64,000 nucleotides of DNA from the NCBI RefSeq assembly GCF_009192775.1, contig NZ_VTFX01000003.1, positions 62,001 to 126,000 of the forward strand. Reading direction: 5' to 3'. The position numbers were made by a program, and so were the translations under genes. Shown piece by piece: positions 26,288-34,558 of this stretch. The notes below the pieces were generated by a model, which had not been told where the DNA came from, did no database searches, and saw only the letters and a list, made by a program, of their open reading frames with translations. Positions within the stretch are counted from its first letter, which is position 1. Each line of letters opens with the position of its first letter. Origin of the DNA: Arthrobacter yangruifuii (lineage in GTDB: Bacteria > Actinomycetota > Actinomycetes > Actinomycetales > Micrococcaceae).

Positions 26288-27157
26288 CTAGACTTCAACC
26301 TGGTTGGGGCCAACGTGTTGACCGCCACCGTCCAGGTTGAGCACAGCCCCGGTCATATAGCTGGAAGCCTTCGACGCGAGGTAGACGACCAGCCCCTCGA
26401 GCTCCGACAGGTCCCCGCCTCGGCCCAGGGCAGAGATTTTCCGGAAGTCACCCGTCATCGCCTCGGCCACGGGATTGGCCTTGCGGATGTTGGTCTCGAA
26501 CAGTCCCGGCGCCAGCGCATTGACATTGATGCCGCGGTGAGCCAGTTCCAAGGCCGCGTTGCGGACCAGGGCCACCACTCCCGCCTTGGTGGCCGCGTAG
26601 GCATAGCCCACCATCGGATCGGCCCTGACCCCGCCCAGAGATGAGGTCACAATGATGCGGCCGGCCCCGTCGCGGATGTGCCGGGCTGCGGCAGACATGG
26701 TGAAGGCGGCACCGGTGAGATTGACGTCGAGCACTTCTCGCCATCGCTGCTGGTCGAGATCGGTGATACGCCCGCTCTTCAACCGGGGGCCGATGCCTGC
26801 GCTGATACCGGCGTTGGCGAATACGACGTCGAGCCCCGATTCCGCAGCGATCTGTTGGAACGCAGCATCGACCTGATCGAAGTCAGTGATGTCAACGATG
26901 CGCACGGATACAGCCAGGCCGTCCGCGGCCAACGCTGTCTGCGCTGCAGCCAGACTGGCCTGATCGCGGTCGATCAGGGTTACCTCGGCGCCGGCCCGCG
27001 CCAGTACGGTCCCCATCCGCAGGCCCAAGCCGCTGCCGCCTCCGGTCACTGCCACCCCGCGGCCTCGCAGGTCGAAGAGGTCGCCGAGCGTGGCCAGTCT
27101 GCGTTCATCGCTGTGCTGCAGGGCCGGGGCGTCCTGCGCGGTGGTCCTTGCCTCCAC
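26288..27157 (-). CDS. Short-chain dehydrogenase/reductase (island)
   Basis: 289 residues from a GTG at 27155-27157 with GGAG six bases upstream; the frame stays open to 27280 but overlaps the preceding gene. The cofactor motif TGGGSGLGLRMG, the catalytic Ser in TSSLGGVRADP and YAYAATKAG are intact, as is LNLDGGGQ. It is the last gene of a minus-strand operon (reductase, metallo-hydrolase, FmdB-like protein, SDR), so it probably oxidises an alcohol intermediate of the island's pathway. It sits at the island's left border. Confidence 0.85.
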   Translation of the reverse strand: MEARTTAQDAPALQHSDERRLATLGDLFDLRGRGVAVTGGGSGLGLRMGTVLARAGAEVTLIDRDQASLAAAQTALAADGLAVSVRIVDITDFDQVDAAFQQIAAESGLDVVFANAGISAGIGPRLKSGRITDLDQQRWREVLDVNLTGAAFTMSAAARHIRDGAGRIIVTSSLGGVRADPMVGYAYAATKAGVVALVRNAALELAHRGINVNALAPGLFETNIRKANPVAEAMTGDFRKISALGRGGDLSELEGLVVYLASKASSYMTGAVLNLDGGGQHVGPNQVEV

Positions 27158-27185
27158 GGGCAACTCCAATTCTAGTTCGGGTGGT

Positions 27186-27554
27186 TCAGTGGGTCTGGAT
27201 GACGTCGTTGAGGGGCACGGGGCCCTTCTCTTCGAAGCGCCGTTGCTGTTTGGCACGCTCCTGGGACAGGGTATGGTCATCGCCGCGATGCTGGGCTATC
27301 AGCGTGCGGCGGGCAGCTGGGGCCACATGGCACAGGCCGGGCACATCGGGGTTGTCCTTGCACTCGGTGCTTCCGCCCGCGGGCGCGATGGCGCTCAGCG
27401 AGGCCCCGGAGCGCAGGAGCCCCGCAACTGAGTACACCCGGTCCGCCTGGGCGGTGCAGGACCCGCAGTCGAGGGTGGGCGCGGCAGGGACGGTGACAAA
27501 GGCCTCGCCCTGCCATCCGCATGTCCGGCAGCGGTAGTCGAACAGTCTTCTCAT
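27186..27554 (-). CDS. FmdB-type zinc-ribbon protein
   Basis: 122 residues. The N-terminal zinc ribbon has two CxxC pairs: CRTCG near residues 9-12 and CGSC near 30-33, as in FmdB/CxxC-ssSSS small regulators. The second half is Arg/Gln-rich with two further cysteines (STECKDNPDVPGLC) and no recognised fold. It follows the metallo-hydrolase by 9 bases and precedes the SDR by 28, so it belongs to the same operon. Its role is unknown. Confidence 0.75.
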   Translation of the reverse strand: MRRLFDYRCRTCGWQGEAFVTVPAAPTLDCGSCTAQADRVYSVAGLLRSGASLSAIAPAGGSTECKDNPDVPGLCHVAPAARRTLIAQHRGDDHTLSQERAKQQRRFEEKGPVPLNDVIQTH

Positions 27555-27563
27555 CGGAGGTCC

Positions 27564-28388
27564 CTACTTCAGTTCCGTGCGGGGACCGCCGAAATCGGCC
27601 CAGTCCCGTTCATCGTGTGAAATCCACAGCCGTGCCTGCTCCTGTTCGGTGACGGCGAGCATCCGGTCGATGCTTTCCCGGCCAACCTCGTGGTTCCAAT
27701 CGCTCGGATCGGCCTCCCGCCAGTCGACGGCTTCACGCAGGTGCACGGTGTCGGCGGTCAGCATGATGTTTTGGCTCGGCAGACGCACCAGGGTGGAGAG
27801 CTCTCCCGGCGTGTGGCCGGGGAAATGGTGGAGCTGGATCGCCCCGTCGCCGAACAGGTCGTACACGGGGGAATCGATGGTGGTCCAGTCGAAGTTCTGG
27901 ATCTCGGCCCGCAGGATGTCCTGATGCATGACGAGGTGGGCGGAGCTGGCCGGCGGGTTCCTTGCGTAGTCGTACTCGCCGGGACCGATGAAGAACTTCG
28001 CGTGGGGGAACATGAACAGCCCCCCGGCGTGGTCGGTGTGGGTGTGCGAGAGCACAACATGGGTAACGTCGGTGGTGTCATACCCCAGCATGCGGAGCTG
28101 GTTGTCCAGGCGCTGCTCGGCGGTGCCGGTAATCATGGTGGATTCGGGGCGGTCGCCGAACACGATGCGGGGATCCTCGCATACGTCAGGGTGCATGCCC
28201 GTGTCGAAGAGGACCAGGCCCTGCTCGTGCTCGATTAGGTAGGCGGGCAGTGGAATATCCACGGTGCCTTCGGCGCCGATGACGAGGTGGGCGGCATCGA
28301 TTCTCATGGTGGGGGAGTCCAGCCCCCACAGTCGGATTGCGGAGAATGTCTGAGCCGCCGAAGCGGACCGGGTCGAGGGGGAGGTCAT
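27564..28388 (-). CDS. Metallo-beta-lactamase fold hydrolase, AHL-lactonase-like
   Basis: 274 residues. The dinuclear metal motif HTHTDHAGG is near residues 114-122, further ligands appear in HFPGHTPGE and LTADTVH, and a C-terminal SHDERDW histidine follows. This layout matches the AttM/AiiA lactonase group. In this operon, cleavage of a lactone formed during substrate breakdown is as likely as quorum quenching; neither is shown. The start at 28388 lacks a strong ribosome site; Met28 is an alternative. Confidence 0.82.
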   Translation of the reverse strand: MTSPSTRSASAAQTFSAIRLWGLDSPTMRIDAAHLVIGAEGTVDIPLPAYLIEHEQGLVLFDTGMHPDVCEDPRIVFGDRPESTMITGTAEQRLDNQLRMLGYDTTDVTHVVLSHTHTDHAGGLFMFPHAKFFIGPGEYDYARNPPASSAHLVMHQDILRAEIQNFDWTTIDSPVYDLFGDGAIQLHHFPGHTPGELSTLVRLPSQNIMLTADTVHLREAVDWREADPSDWNHEVGRESIDRMLAVTEQEQARLWISHDERDWADFGGPRTELK

Positions 28389-28489
28389 GGTGAGGAGGAT
28401 CCCATCTTGGCTAGGTGCATGCAGGTTGGGTGGTGCCGGCGGATCTATTGGTGGGCTTCAGAAGGTTCGGCGGGTCGCGGCGTTCAGGC

Positions 28490-29725
28490 TCAGGCGGGAG
28501 CGGTGGCCTTCAGCGCCTGCCGAAGGTCGAATCGAGGCTCGCGGGCCTGGTCGAGGGTGACGCTTGGGCCGGTTGTCAGGAGGCGCCGACCGATGTTCTG
28601 GTGGCCGGGCATATTGACGGATTCGACCGCAGCGAGGACTCCATCCCTGAACCCGAGGACAGAGAACCGGCGGGTGCCCGGATCACCGAGCACTACATAA
28701 TCCTCGTCCGTTCCCGGGAGGCCGGTCATTTGGAGGCGCAGCGGGCCTTGGTGAGTGTAGAACCACGGCAGTTCAGCGTACGGACGCTCACCGGCGGTGA
28801 GCACCTTAGCTACGTGTTTGGCCTGGTCGGTGGCATTCTGCACCGATTCCAGACGGATCATGCCGCCGGAATGGATGCTGGGGAAGGAAGCGCAGTCGCC
28901 GATCGCGAAAATATCTGGGTCCGAACTCCGCAGGGTTTCGTCCACCACAATGCCGTTCCCGGTTGCGAGCCCGGAGGCTTCGGCCAGTTCGACGTTGGGA
29001 ATGACACCGATACCCACCACTACAAGATCCGCTGCATACGTGTCACCTGTGGTGGAGACCGCCGCGGCCACTCGTCCGTCCGGTCCCGAAGTGAATTCCC
29101 GGATTCCCTCATTGAGCCGAAGGTCGATGCCCATGGACCGGAGTTCGGCGGCGAACCATTCACTCATCACAGGGGTCAGTGCCCGGCCCATCGGCCGCGG
29201 GGCGAATTCGAGCACGGTGACTGAAACACCGAATGCGAGGGCCGCGGTTGCGAACTCGAGGCCGATGAACCCCGCGCCGATGACCACGACGTTCCGGGCG
29301 GTCCTAAGTTCCTCCTGCAGCGTCATAGCGTCCCTGAGTTCGCGGAGGCCGTGAATTCCCGGGAGTTCGGATCCGGCGCAGCTGAGTTGACGGTTCCTGG
29401 TGCCGGTGGCGAGCACCAGGCGGTCGTAGGACACTCTGTCGGCATTATCGAGCACCACCGAATGGGCGGCCCGGTCGATGATTTCGGCGCGTACCCCGGT
29501 CAACAGGTCTATGCCGTGGTCAGCGTAGAACTCGGGTTCCCGCAGGGACAGGACGTTTCCCTCCTGCTCCGGTTTCATGAATTCCTTGGACAATGGGGGA
29601 CGCTGATACGGGATGCCACTCTCCGCGGCGATCACCGTAAGTGCGCCGGCATAGCCCTCCTGACGCAATGAGGCAGCCGCTTGGATGCCGGCCTGCCCCC
29701 CACCGATGATCGCTACTGCGTTCAT
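28490..29725 (-). CDS. FAD-dependent ferredoxin reductase
   Basis: 411 residues, a typical P450/Rieske-system ferredoxin reductase. The FAD motif is GGGQAGIQAAASLR near residues 8-21 with YQRPPLSKEF, the NAD motif is GAGFIGLEFA near 153-162, and the second FAD motif is IFAIGDCASFP. The C-terminal lobe matches the reductase dimer domain. It should pass electrons from NAD(P)H to the [2Fe-2S] ferredoxin (36881) and then the P450 (38104). It is the first gene of a minus-strand operon with a putative operator about 135 bases upstream. Confidence 0.92.
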   Translation of the reverse strand: MNAVAIIGGGQAGIQAAASLRQEGYAGALTVIAAESGIPYQRPPLSKEFMKPEQEGNVLSLREPEFYADHGIDLLTGVRAEIIDRAAHSVVLDNADRVSYDRLVLATGTRNRQLSCAGSELPGIHGLRELRDAMTLQEELRTARNVVVIGAGFIGLEFATAALAFGVSVTVLEFAPRPMGRALTPVMSEWFAAELRSMGIDLRLNEGIREFTSGPDGRVAAAVSTTGDTYAADLVVVGIGVIPNVELAEASGLATGNGIVVDETLRSSDPDIFAIGDCASFPSIHSGGMIRLESVQNATDQAKHVAKVLTAGERPYAELPWFYTHQGPLRLQMTGLPGTDEDYVVLGDPGTRRFSVLGFRDGVLAAVESVNMPGHQNIGRRLLTTGPSVTLDQAREPRFDLRQALKATAPA

Positions 29726-30066
29726 GCTCTAACCCACTCTCGATGTGTCTGGCAGGTAGAGGAGTCGCCCTCGACCGCCGATTGACGACTCATAAACTGT
29801 CGCCTCTATTCTATGAACTGGATCACATCTTGCCTAACTGGAGAGTCATGGTCAACCTTAGTGTCGACACAGTGGCGTGAAACGTGCTCGCTGGGTGGGC
29901 ACGGGCCGCCGTTGTGGGGAGGGTTCCGCGGCGTGGCACCCCCAAGGTGACGTGCCGGGCGTTTAGCGTGGGTGCAGGCGTACAGACAGACTTCCCTTGC
30001 GGCAGGGCCGCTGCAGAAACGACGTGCCGGCTTTGCCCGCAACGGTGTGAGACAGGAATGAAATTC
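29726..30066. other. Divergent regulatory region of the island
   Basis: About 340 bases between the ferredoxin reductase (minus) and the GntR regulator (plus). It holds one perfect TGTCGACA operator-like site at 29861-29870. An open frame continues upstream of the regulator through this region but without family similarity, so I do not count it as coding. Nothing else recognisable was seen. Confidence 0.5.
29861..29870. promoter_or_regulatory. GntR operator-like palindrome, site 1
   Basis: GTGTCGACAC, a perfect 10-bp palindrome in the context TTA-GTGTCGACAC-AGT, between the divergent reductase operon and the regulator gene. It is one of a set of related sites in the island's intergenic regions. 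Confidence 0.6.
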
Positions 30067-30780
30067 ATGGAGGACGAAAACGGGAAAGACTTTTCCGTTC
30101 AGCTGATGACCCGGATGCTTCGGTTGGAGGATCGGGCCGACTCTCTCGTCGCGAAGATCGCCCTGGATGTCGGAACCCGCATCATCGAGGGCGCCCTGGC
30201 TCCGGGCAGCGACGTCAATTCAGTGGAGCTCTCGGAGCGGTTCGGCACCAGCCGCACGCCGGTCCGGGAGGCCCTGCTGCTCCTTGAGAAACAGGGCCTG
30301 GTGGAGATTCCTGCCAGGCGCAGGCCGACGGTGGTGGACCTGTCCCGCACGCCGGTGAAGGACATCTATGATGTCCGGTCCCTGCTCAGCGGCAACATCG
30401 CGGAGCTGGTGTGCGAGCGGCGGACGGCAAAGGATCTGGCCAAGATGAAGGAGGGACTCGAACGCATGCGGCAGGCGTGCGAATCCGGCGATGTCCAGGC
30501 CTACTTCTGGGCCAATGTCAGCTACAACGACACCGTCACCTCGGTGGCGCGTAATCCGGTGCTGTCTGAGCTGATCGATTCCCTGGGCCTGCGGGTCCTG
30601 CAGCTGCGCCGCCGATCAATGTCCCCGCCGTTGCGCATGGAGCGCTCCCTGGCTGATCACGACCGGCTTTTCCAGGCCTACAAGGTCAGGGACGGGGACC
30701 TCGCAAGGGCCCTGTCCGGAGCCATTATCCGCGACGCCTACCGCGCGCTTTCCGGCGGCATGGGTGCCCACGGGGAATAG
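30067..30780 (+). CDS. GntR-family (FCD) transcriptional regulator of the island
   Basis: 237 residues from the ATG at 30067, which has AGGA nine bases upstream; an in-frame ATG at 30058 has no room for a ribosome site. The N-terminal winged helix reads SVELSERFGTSRTPVREALLLLEKQGLVE, and the rest is an FCD effector domain (DIYDVRSLLSGNIAELVCE; a DHDRLFQAYKVRDGDLARAL helix). FCD members usually repress catabolic genes and release on binding a carboxylated inducer. The recurrent TGTCGACA sites in this island are the likely targets, by location. Confidence 0.88.
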   Translation: MEDENGKDFSVQLMTRMLRLEDRADSLVAKIALDVGTRIIEGALAPGSDVNSVELSERFGTSRTPVREALLLLEKQGLVEIPARRRPTVVDLSRTPVKDIYDVRSLLSGNIAELVCERRTAKDLAKMKEGLERMRQACESGDVQAYFWANVSYNDTVTSVARNPVLSELIDSLGLRVLQLRRRSMSPPLRMERSLADHDRLFQAYKVRDGDLARALSGAIIRDAYRALSGGMGAHGE

Positions 30781-30816
30781 CTGCACGACCGGCGGGATAA
30801 GCGTGGAATGAACTGC

Positions 30817-30855
30817 GCCCGGCGTTCGGAGGGGATGCCTCTCCGAACGCCGGGC
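30817..30855. terminator. Strong hairpin between convergent genes
   Basis: GCCCGGCGTTCGGAG (30817-30831) pairs perfectly with CTCCGAACGCCGGGC (30841-30855) over a 9-base loop. It lies between the regulator gene and the CoA-transferase gene, which face each other. There is no T-run, so it may terminate in both directions without one. Confidence 0.75.
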
Positions 30856-30875
30856 ATTGGTCCGCTGCTACGGGA

Positions 30876-32153
30876 TCAATGCGCCGATGCGGGCACCTTG
30901 TGCTTAGCGTCCGCCGGAACCGGGGCCGGGGGGCGTACCACCCCGCTGGCCACCAGCGCGGCGATGTCTGTCTCGGCCAGCCCCAGAACGGACTGCAGGA
31001 TGGCCGGTCCGTCCTGTCCCAGGGCAGGCGGGAAACTGTTGCGGCCCTCCGGGAGTGTGGCCATTTTGATGGGATTGCCCACCGTCCGCACGGTGGTTCC
31101 CTCGCCGTCGGACAGCTCGATGACCATGTTGCGGGCGGCTACCTGGGGGCTGTTAAGGGCGGAGGCCACGTCGTTGACGGTACCCACCGGGATGGCTGCC
31201 TCGTTGAACAACTCGACCCATTCGTCGGCCGTATGCTGCAGGAACGCCGGCTCAATGATGGACCACAGTGCCTCCTTGTTGCGCAGCCGGTCTGCGTTGC
31301 GGGCGAAACGCGGATCCTCGATGAGCTCAGGGCACCCGAGGGCCCGGGCCATCGCCTGCCACATGCGCTCGGTGTTCGCGGTGGTGACGATGGCGCGGCC
31401 GTCCCCTGCCTGGAACATGCGGTAGGTCGGGATTGAATCGTGGCCGCTGCCCTGGGGGCCGGGGACCTGGCCGGACTCCAGGTAGTACGTCGCCTGGTAG
31501 TCGACCATCGACACCAGGCAGTCAAGCATGGAGATGTCGATGTAGTCCCCGACCCCTTCCCGGGTCCGCCGGTTCAATGCTGCGAGGATGCCGATCACTG
31601 CATGGAGGCCTGCGGCGAGGTCGCCGATCGGCAGGCCTGTCCGGACAGGATCGCCTCCACGCTCGCCGGTAAGGCTCATGGTGCCGGAGAGGGCCTGGAC
31701 AATCATGTCGTAGGCGGTCAGGTCCCGCAGGGGGCCGGTCTGGCCGAAGCCGCTGATCGAGGCCCAGATCAGCTCCGGCCGGCGCTCCATCTCAACTTCG
31801 CGGTCAACCCCGAGCCGCGCGAGGACTCCGGGACGGAAGTTCTCCACCACGATGTCGCACTGATCCATGAGCGAACGGATCAGTTCCGGTGCGCTTTCGT
31901 GTTTGAGGTCCACGACGATGGACTTCTTATTCCGGTTGATGGTGTGGAAATATGCGCTGTCTCCGCGGATGAAGTGCGGCGGGACGGTACGGCTCAGGTC
32001 CCCGGCCGGTGATTCGACCTTAATGATCTCTGCACCCATATCGCCCAACATCTGCACTCCGTAGGGCCCGGAGAGGAACTGGGTGAAATCCAGAACCCGG
32101 ATACCGGCCAGGGGGCCAGGCGGTCGTGCTGCGGACTGTTGTGCTGATGCCAT
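30876..32153 (-). CDS. Family III CoA-transferase (CaiB/BaiF)
   Basis: 425 residues from the ATG at 32151-32153, with AGGAG upstream; the open frame beyond that is not real. Domain order is canonical: GIRVLDFTQFLSGPYGVQMLGDMGAEIIKVE near residues 17-47, SISGFGQTGP, and DISMLDCLVSM carrying the catalytic Asp. It would move CoA from a donor such as succinyl-CoA to a carboxylic acid intermediate, activating it for further breakdown. It reads away from the SDR/P450 operon and shares its divergent region with two operator-like sites. Confidence 0.92.
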   Translation of the reverse strand: MASAQQSAARPPGPLAGIRVLDFTQFLSGPYGVQMLGDMGAEIIKVESPAGDLSRTVPPHFIRGDSAYFHTINRNKKSIVVDLKHESAPELIRSLMDQCDIVVENFRPGVLARLGVDREVEMERRPELIWASISGFGQTGPLRDLTAYDMIVQALSGTMSLTGERGGDPVRTGLPIGDLAAGLHAVIGILAALNRRTREGVGDYIDISMLDCLVSMVDYQATYYLESGQVPGPQGSGHDSIPTYRMFQAGDGRAIVTTANTERMWQAMARALGCPELIEDPRFARNADRLRNKEALWSIIEPAFLQHTADEWVELFNEAAIPVGTVNDVASALNSPQVAARNMVIELSDGEGTTVRTVGNPIKMATLPEGRNSFPPALGQDGPAILQSVLGLAETDIAALVASGVVRPPAPVPADAKHKVPASAH

Positions 32154-32250
32154 GGAAGGCTCCTGCTCTTTATATGTGACGCCGGTGCAGTTGCCTGCAC
32201 GGGGATCTTCAGTGATTTCTTGACCCTCAAAGTACCCGGAAGTCGCCGTT

Positions 32251-32260
32251 ATGTCGACAC
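32251..32260. promoter_or_regulatory. GntR operator-like site 2
   Basis: ATGTCGACAC (context GTT-ATGTCGACAC-TTGAC), core TGTCGACA perfect palindrome at 32252-32259, in the divergent region between the CoA-transferase and the SDR/P450 operon. Confidence 0.6.
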
Positions 32261-32312
32261 TTGACGTGATCCACGTCTCATAGTTAGGGTTCAAACCGAA
32301 CATGTGCCGAAA

Positions 32313-32322
32313 ACGTCGACAC
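32313..32322. promoter_or_regulatory. GntR operator-like site 3
   Basis: ACGTCGACAC (context AAA-ACGTCGACAC-TTTTC), 62 bases from site 2 and 24 bases before the SDR start, so it could block the downstream operon's promoter or its transcription start. Confidence 0.58.
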
Positions 32323-32345
32323 TTTTCGAGTGAGAGGACAGGACT

Positions 32346-33098
32346 ATGCGCCTGAAGGATGAAGTGGCAGTGATCACTGGTGCGGGCTCGGGAATGGGCC
32401 AGGCAGGTGCGATCCGATTCGCCCAGGAAGGTGCCGCCGTCGTGGTGGTTGACCTGAACGGCGAAGCCGCCGAGAAGACTGCCCAGGACATTCGGAACAA
32501 CGGCGGCCGGGCCATTGCCGTTGCCGCCGACATCTCCGGACTCGAGGGCAATGAGAAGGCCGTCAACGCCGCCCTCGAAGAGTTCGGCAAGCTGTCCATC
32601 GTATGGGCCAACGCCGGCCTGGCGACCAAGGTCCAGCCCCTTGCCGACGCCGATGAGGCAGTATTCCGCCGCATGCAGGACGTCAATGTCTACGGTCCGT
32701 GGAACATGGCCCGCGCTGCCATGCCGCATCTGGCCAAGGAGAAGGGATCCATGCTGATCACCGCCTCCCTGTCCGGCCTGACTGCACGCCCGGGCAACTC
32801 CGCGTACTCCGCCACCAAGGGCGCCGCCGTGCAGCTCACCCGCGCACTGGCCATCGAGTTCGCCCCGGATGTGCGCGTCAACTCCATCTGCCCGGTCGCC
32901 ACGCAGACGCCCATGCAGGACGTGTTCACCCCCGGCGGCCTGAAGGATGAGATCCAGCCGAAGATCATCGCCGGTATCCCCATGCAGCGCCTGGCCGTCC
33001 CCGAAGACATGGCCAATGCTGCGCTCTTCCTCGTGTCCCGCGAAGCCGGCATGATCACTGGCCACAACCTCCCCGTTGACGGAGGCTCCCTTTGCTGA
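32346..33098 (+). CDS. Short-chain dehydrogenase (first gene of P450 operon)
   Basis: 250 residues with a classical SDR layout: TGAGSGMGQAGA near residues 11-22, NAG in WANAGLAT, catalytic Ser in ITASLSGLTARPG, YSATKGA, and a C-terminal LPVDGGS. It begins a plus-strand operon (SDR, ALDH, MmgE/PrpD, amidohydrolase, ferredoxin, SDR, P450, MFS). The next start overlaps its stop. It likely oxidises an alcohol product of the pathway. Confidence 0.9.
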   Translation: MRLKDEVAVITGAGSGMGQAGAIRFAQEGAAVVVVDLNGEAAEKTAQDIRNNGGRAIAVAADISGLEGNEKAVNAALEEFGKLSIVWANAGLATKVQPLADADEAVFRRMQDVNVYGPWNMARAAMPHLAKEKGSMLITASLSGLTARPGNSAYSATKGAAVQLTRALAIEFAPDVRVNSICPVATQTPMQDVFTPGGLKDEIQPKIIAGIPMQRLAVPEDMANAALFLVSREAGMITGHNLPVDGGSLC

Positions 33099-34558
33099 CC
33101 GCTGCCACCACTGATTCCGCTGTCCGGGAGTTCTACGGCTCCTTCATTAACGGCGAGGAGGTCGGCGAATCAGCCGCCTCGACCTTCGAGACCCGCAATC
33201 CGGCCAACGGCCAGGTCCTGACCGTCATCCAGGAAGGCGGCCAAGCCCTCGTCGACCAGGCCGTGGCCAACTCGCGTGCTGCCTTCCCGGCCTGGCGCGA
33301 CCTCCCCGGTGTCGAGAAGGGCAGGATCCTCCTGGCGATCAGCCGCAAGATCCTGGAGAACAAAGACCTGCTGGTCACCCTGGAGAGCCTGGACAACGGC
33401 AAGTCACAGATGGACGCCACCTTCGACGTCATCACCGCGGCACGGTACTTCGAGTACTACGCCGGAATGGCGGACAAGCTGGGCGGGGAAACCATTCCCC
33501 TGCCGGGCACCCACATCTCCTACACGCGTCCCGAGCCGTTCGGCGTCACCGCGCATATCGTTCCCTGGAACGCGGCCTTCCAGCAGGCGGCGCGCGGCGT
33601 GGCCCCGGCCCTGGCCGCCGGCAACACCGCCGTGGTCAAGCCCGCAGAGGACACCTCCATCTCCACCCTCGTCATGGCCCGGCTGGCCCTCGAGGCCGGA
33701 CTGCCGGCCGGCGTGTTCAACGTCGTCACCGGCCTGGGCTCCACCACCGGTGCCGCACTGGTGAGCCACCCGCAGGTTTCCCGCATCACCTTCACCGGAT
33801 CCGTGCCCACGGGCCAGGCCATCATGCGGGCAGCAGCGGAACACCTCAATCCGCTGACCCTGGAACTCGGCGGCAAGGCGCCGAACATCATCTTCGAGGA
33901 TGCCGACCTCAAGGCCGCCATTCCTGGTTCCCTGATGGCCATCAATATCAACGCAGGCCAGGTCTGCGCCGCAGGTTCGCGCCTGCTGGTGCACCGCTCC
34001 CTGCACGATGAAGTGGTTGAAGGCCTCGTTGCCCTGAACCGCCAGGTCAAACTTGGTCCGGCTGCCTCCGGCTCGTCCATGGGCGCCATCACCACGGCCG
34101 CTCAGTACGCCAAGATCCAGGAATACCTGGAGATCGGAAAGGCGGAGGGCGCCCGCGCCGTCATCGGCGGCAGTGCAGCCACCGACGGGGAGCTGGCACA
34201 GGGCCAGTTCATCCAGCCGACCATCTTCACCGGCGTCGACAACTCGATGCGCATTGCACAGGAGGAGATTTTCGGGCCTGTGCTGAGCGTTATCCCCTTC
34301 GATTCCGAAGAGGACGCCGTCCGGATCGCCAACGACACCAAGTACGGACTGACAGCAGGTCTCTGGACCCGCGACCTGGGCCGTGCCCACCGTGTGGCGG
34401 CGCAGATCGAGGCAGGCCAGGTCACCGTCAACGACTTCTTTGCCGGGGGAGTCCAGGCACCGTTCGGCGGGTACAAGAACAGCGGCTTCGGCCGCGAGAA
34501 GGGAACCCACGCCCTGTCCGAGTACCTGCAGACCAAGACCGTCAGCATCAAGCTCTGA
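33092..34558 (+). CDS. NAD(P)-dependent aldehyde dehydrogenase
   Basis: 488 residues from a TTG (GGAGG six bases upstream) that overlaps the preceding stop. Catalytic residues are in place: Glu258 in LTLELGGK and Cys292 in NAGQVCAAGSR; the cofactor turn FTGSVPTG is at 234-241 and VPWNAAF near 157-163. It would convert an aldehyde made by the SDRs or the P450 into a carboxylate, which the CoA-transferase could then activate. The stop overlaps the next start. Confidence 0.93.
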   Translation: MLTAATTDSAVREFYGSFINGEEVGESAASTFETRNPANGQVLTVIQEGGQALVDQAVANSRAAFPAWRDLPGVEKGRILLAISRKILENKDLLVTLESLDNGKSQMDATFDVITAARYFEYYAGMADKLGGETIPLPGTHISYTRPEPFGVTAHIVPWNAAFQQAARGVAPALAAGNTAVVKPAEDTSISTLVMARLALEAGLPAGVFNVVTGLGSTTGAALVSHPQVSRITFTGSVPTGQAIMRAAAEHLNPLTLELGGKAPNIIFEDADLKAAIPGSLMAININAGQVCAAGSRLLVHRSLHDEVVEGLVALNRQVKLGPAASGSSMGAITTAAQYAKIQEYLEIGKAEGARAVIGGSAATDGELAQGQFIQPTIFTGVDNSMRIAQEEIFGPVLSVIPFDSEEDAVRIANDTKYGLTAGLWTRDLGRAHRVAAQIEAGQVTVNDFFAGGVQAPFGGYKNSGFGREKGTHALSEYLQTKTVSIKL

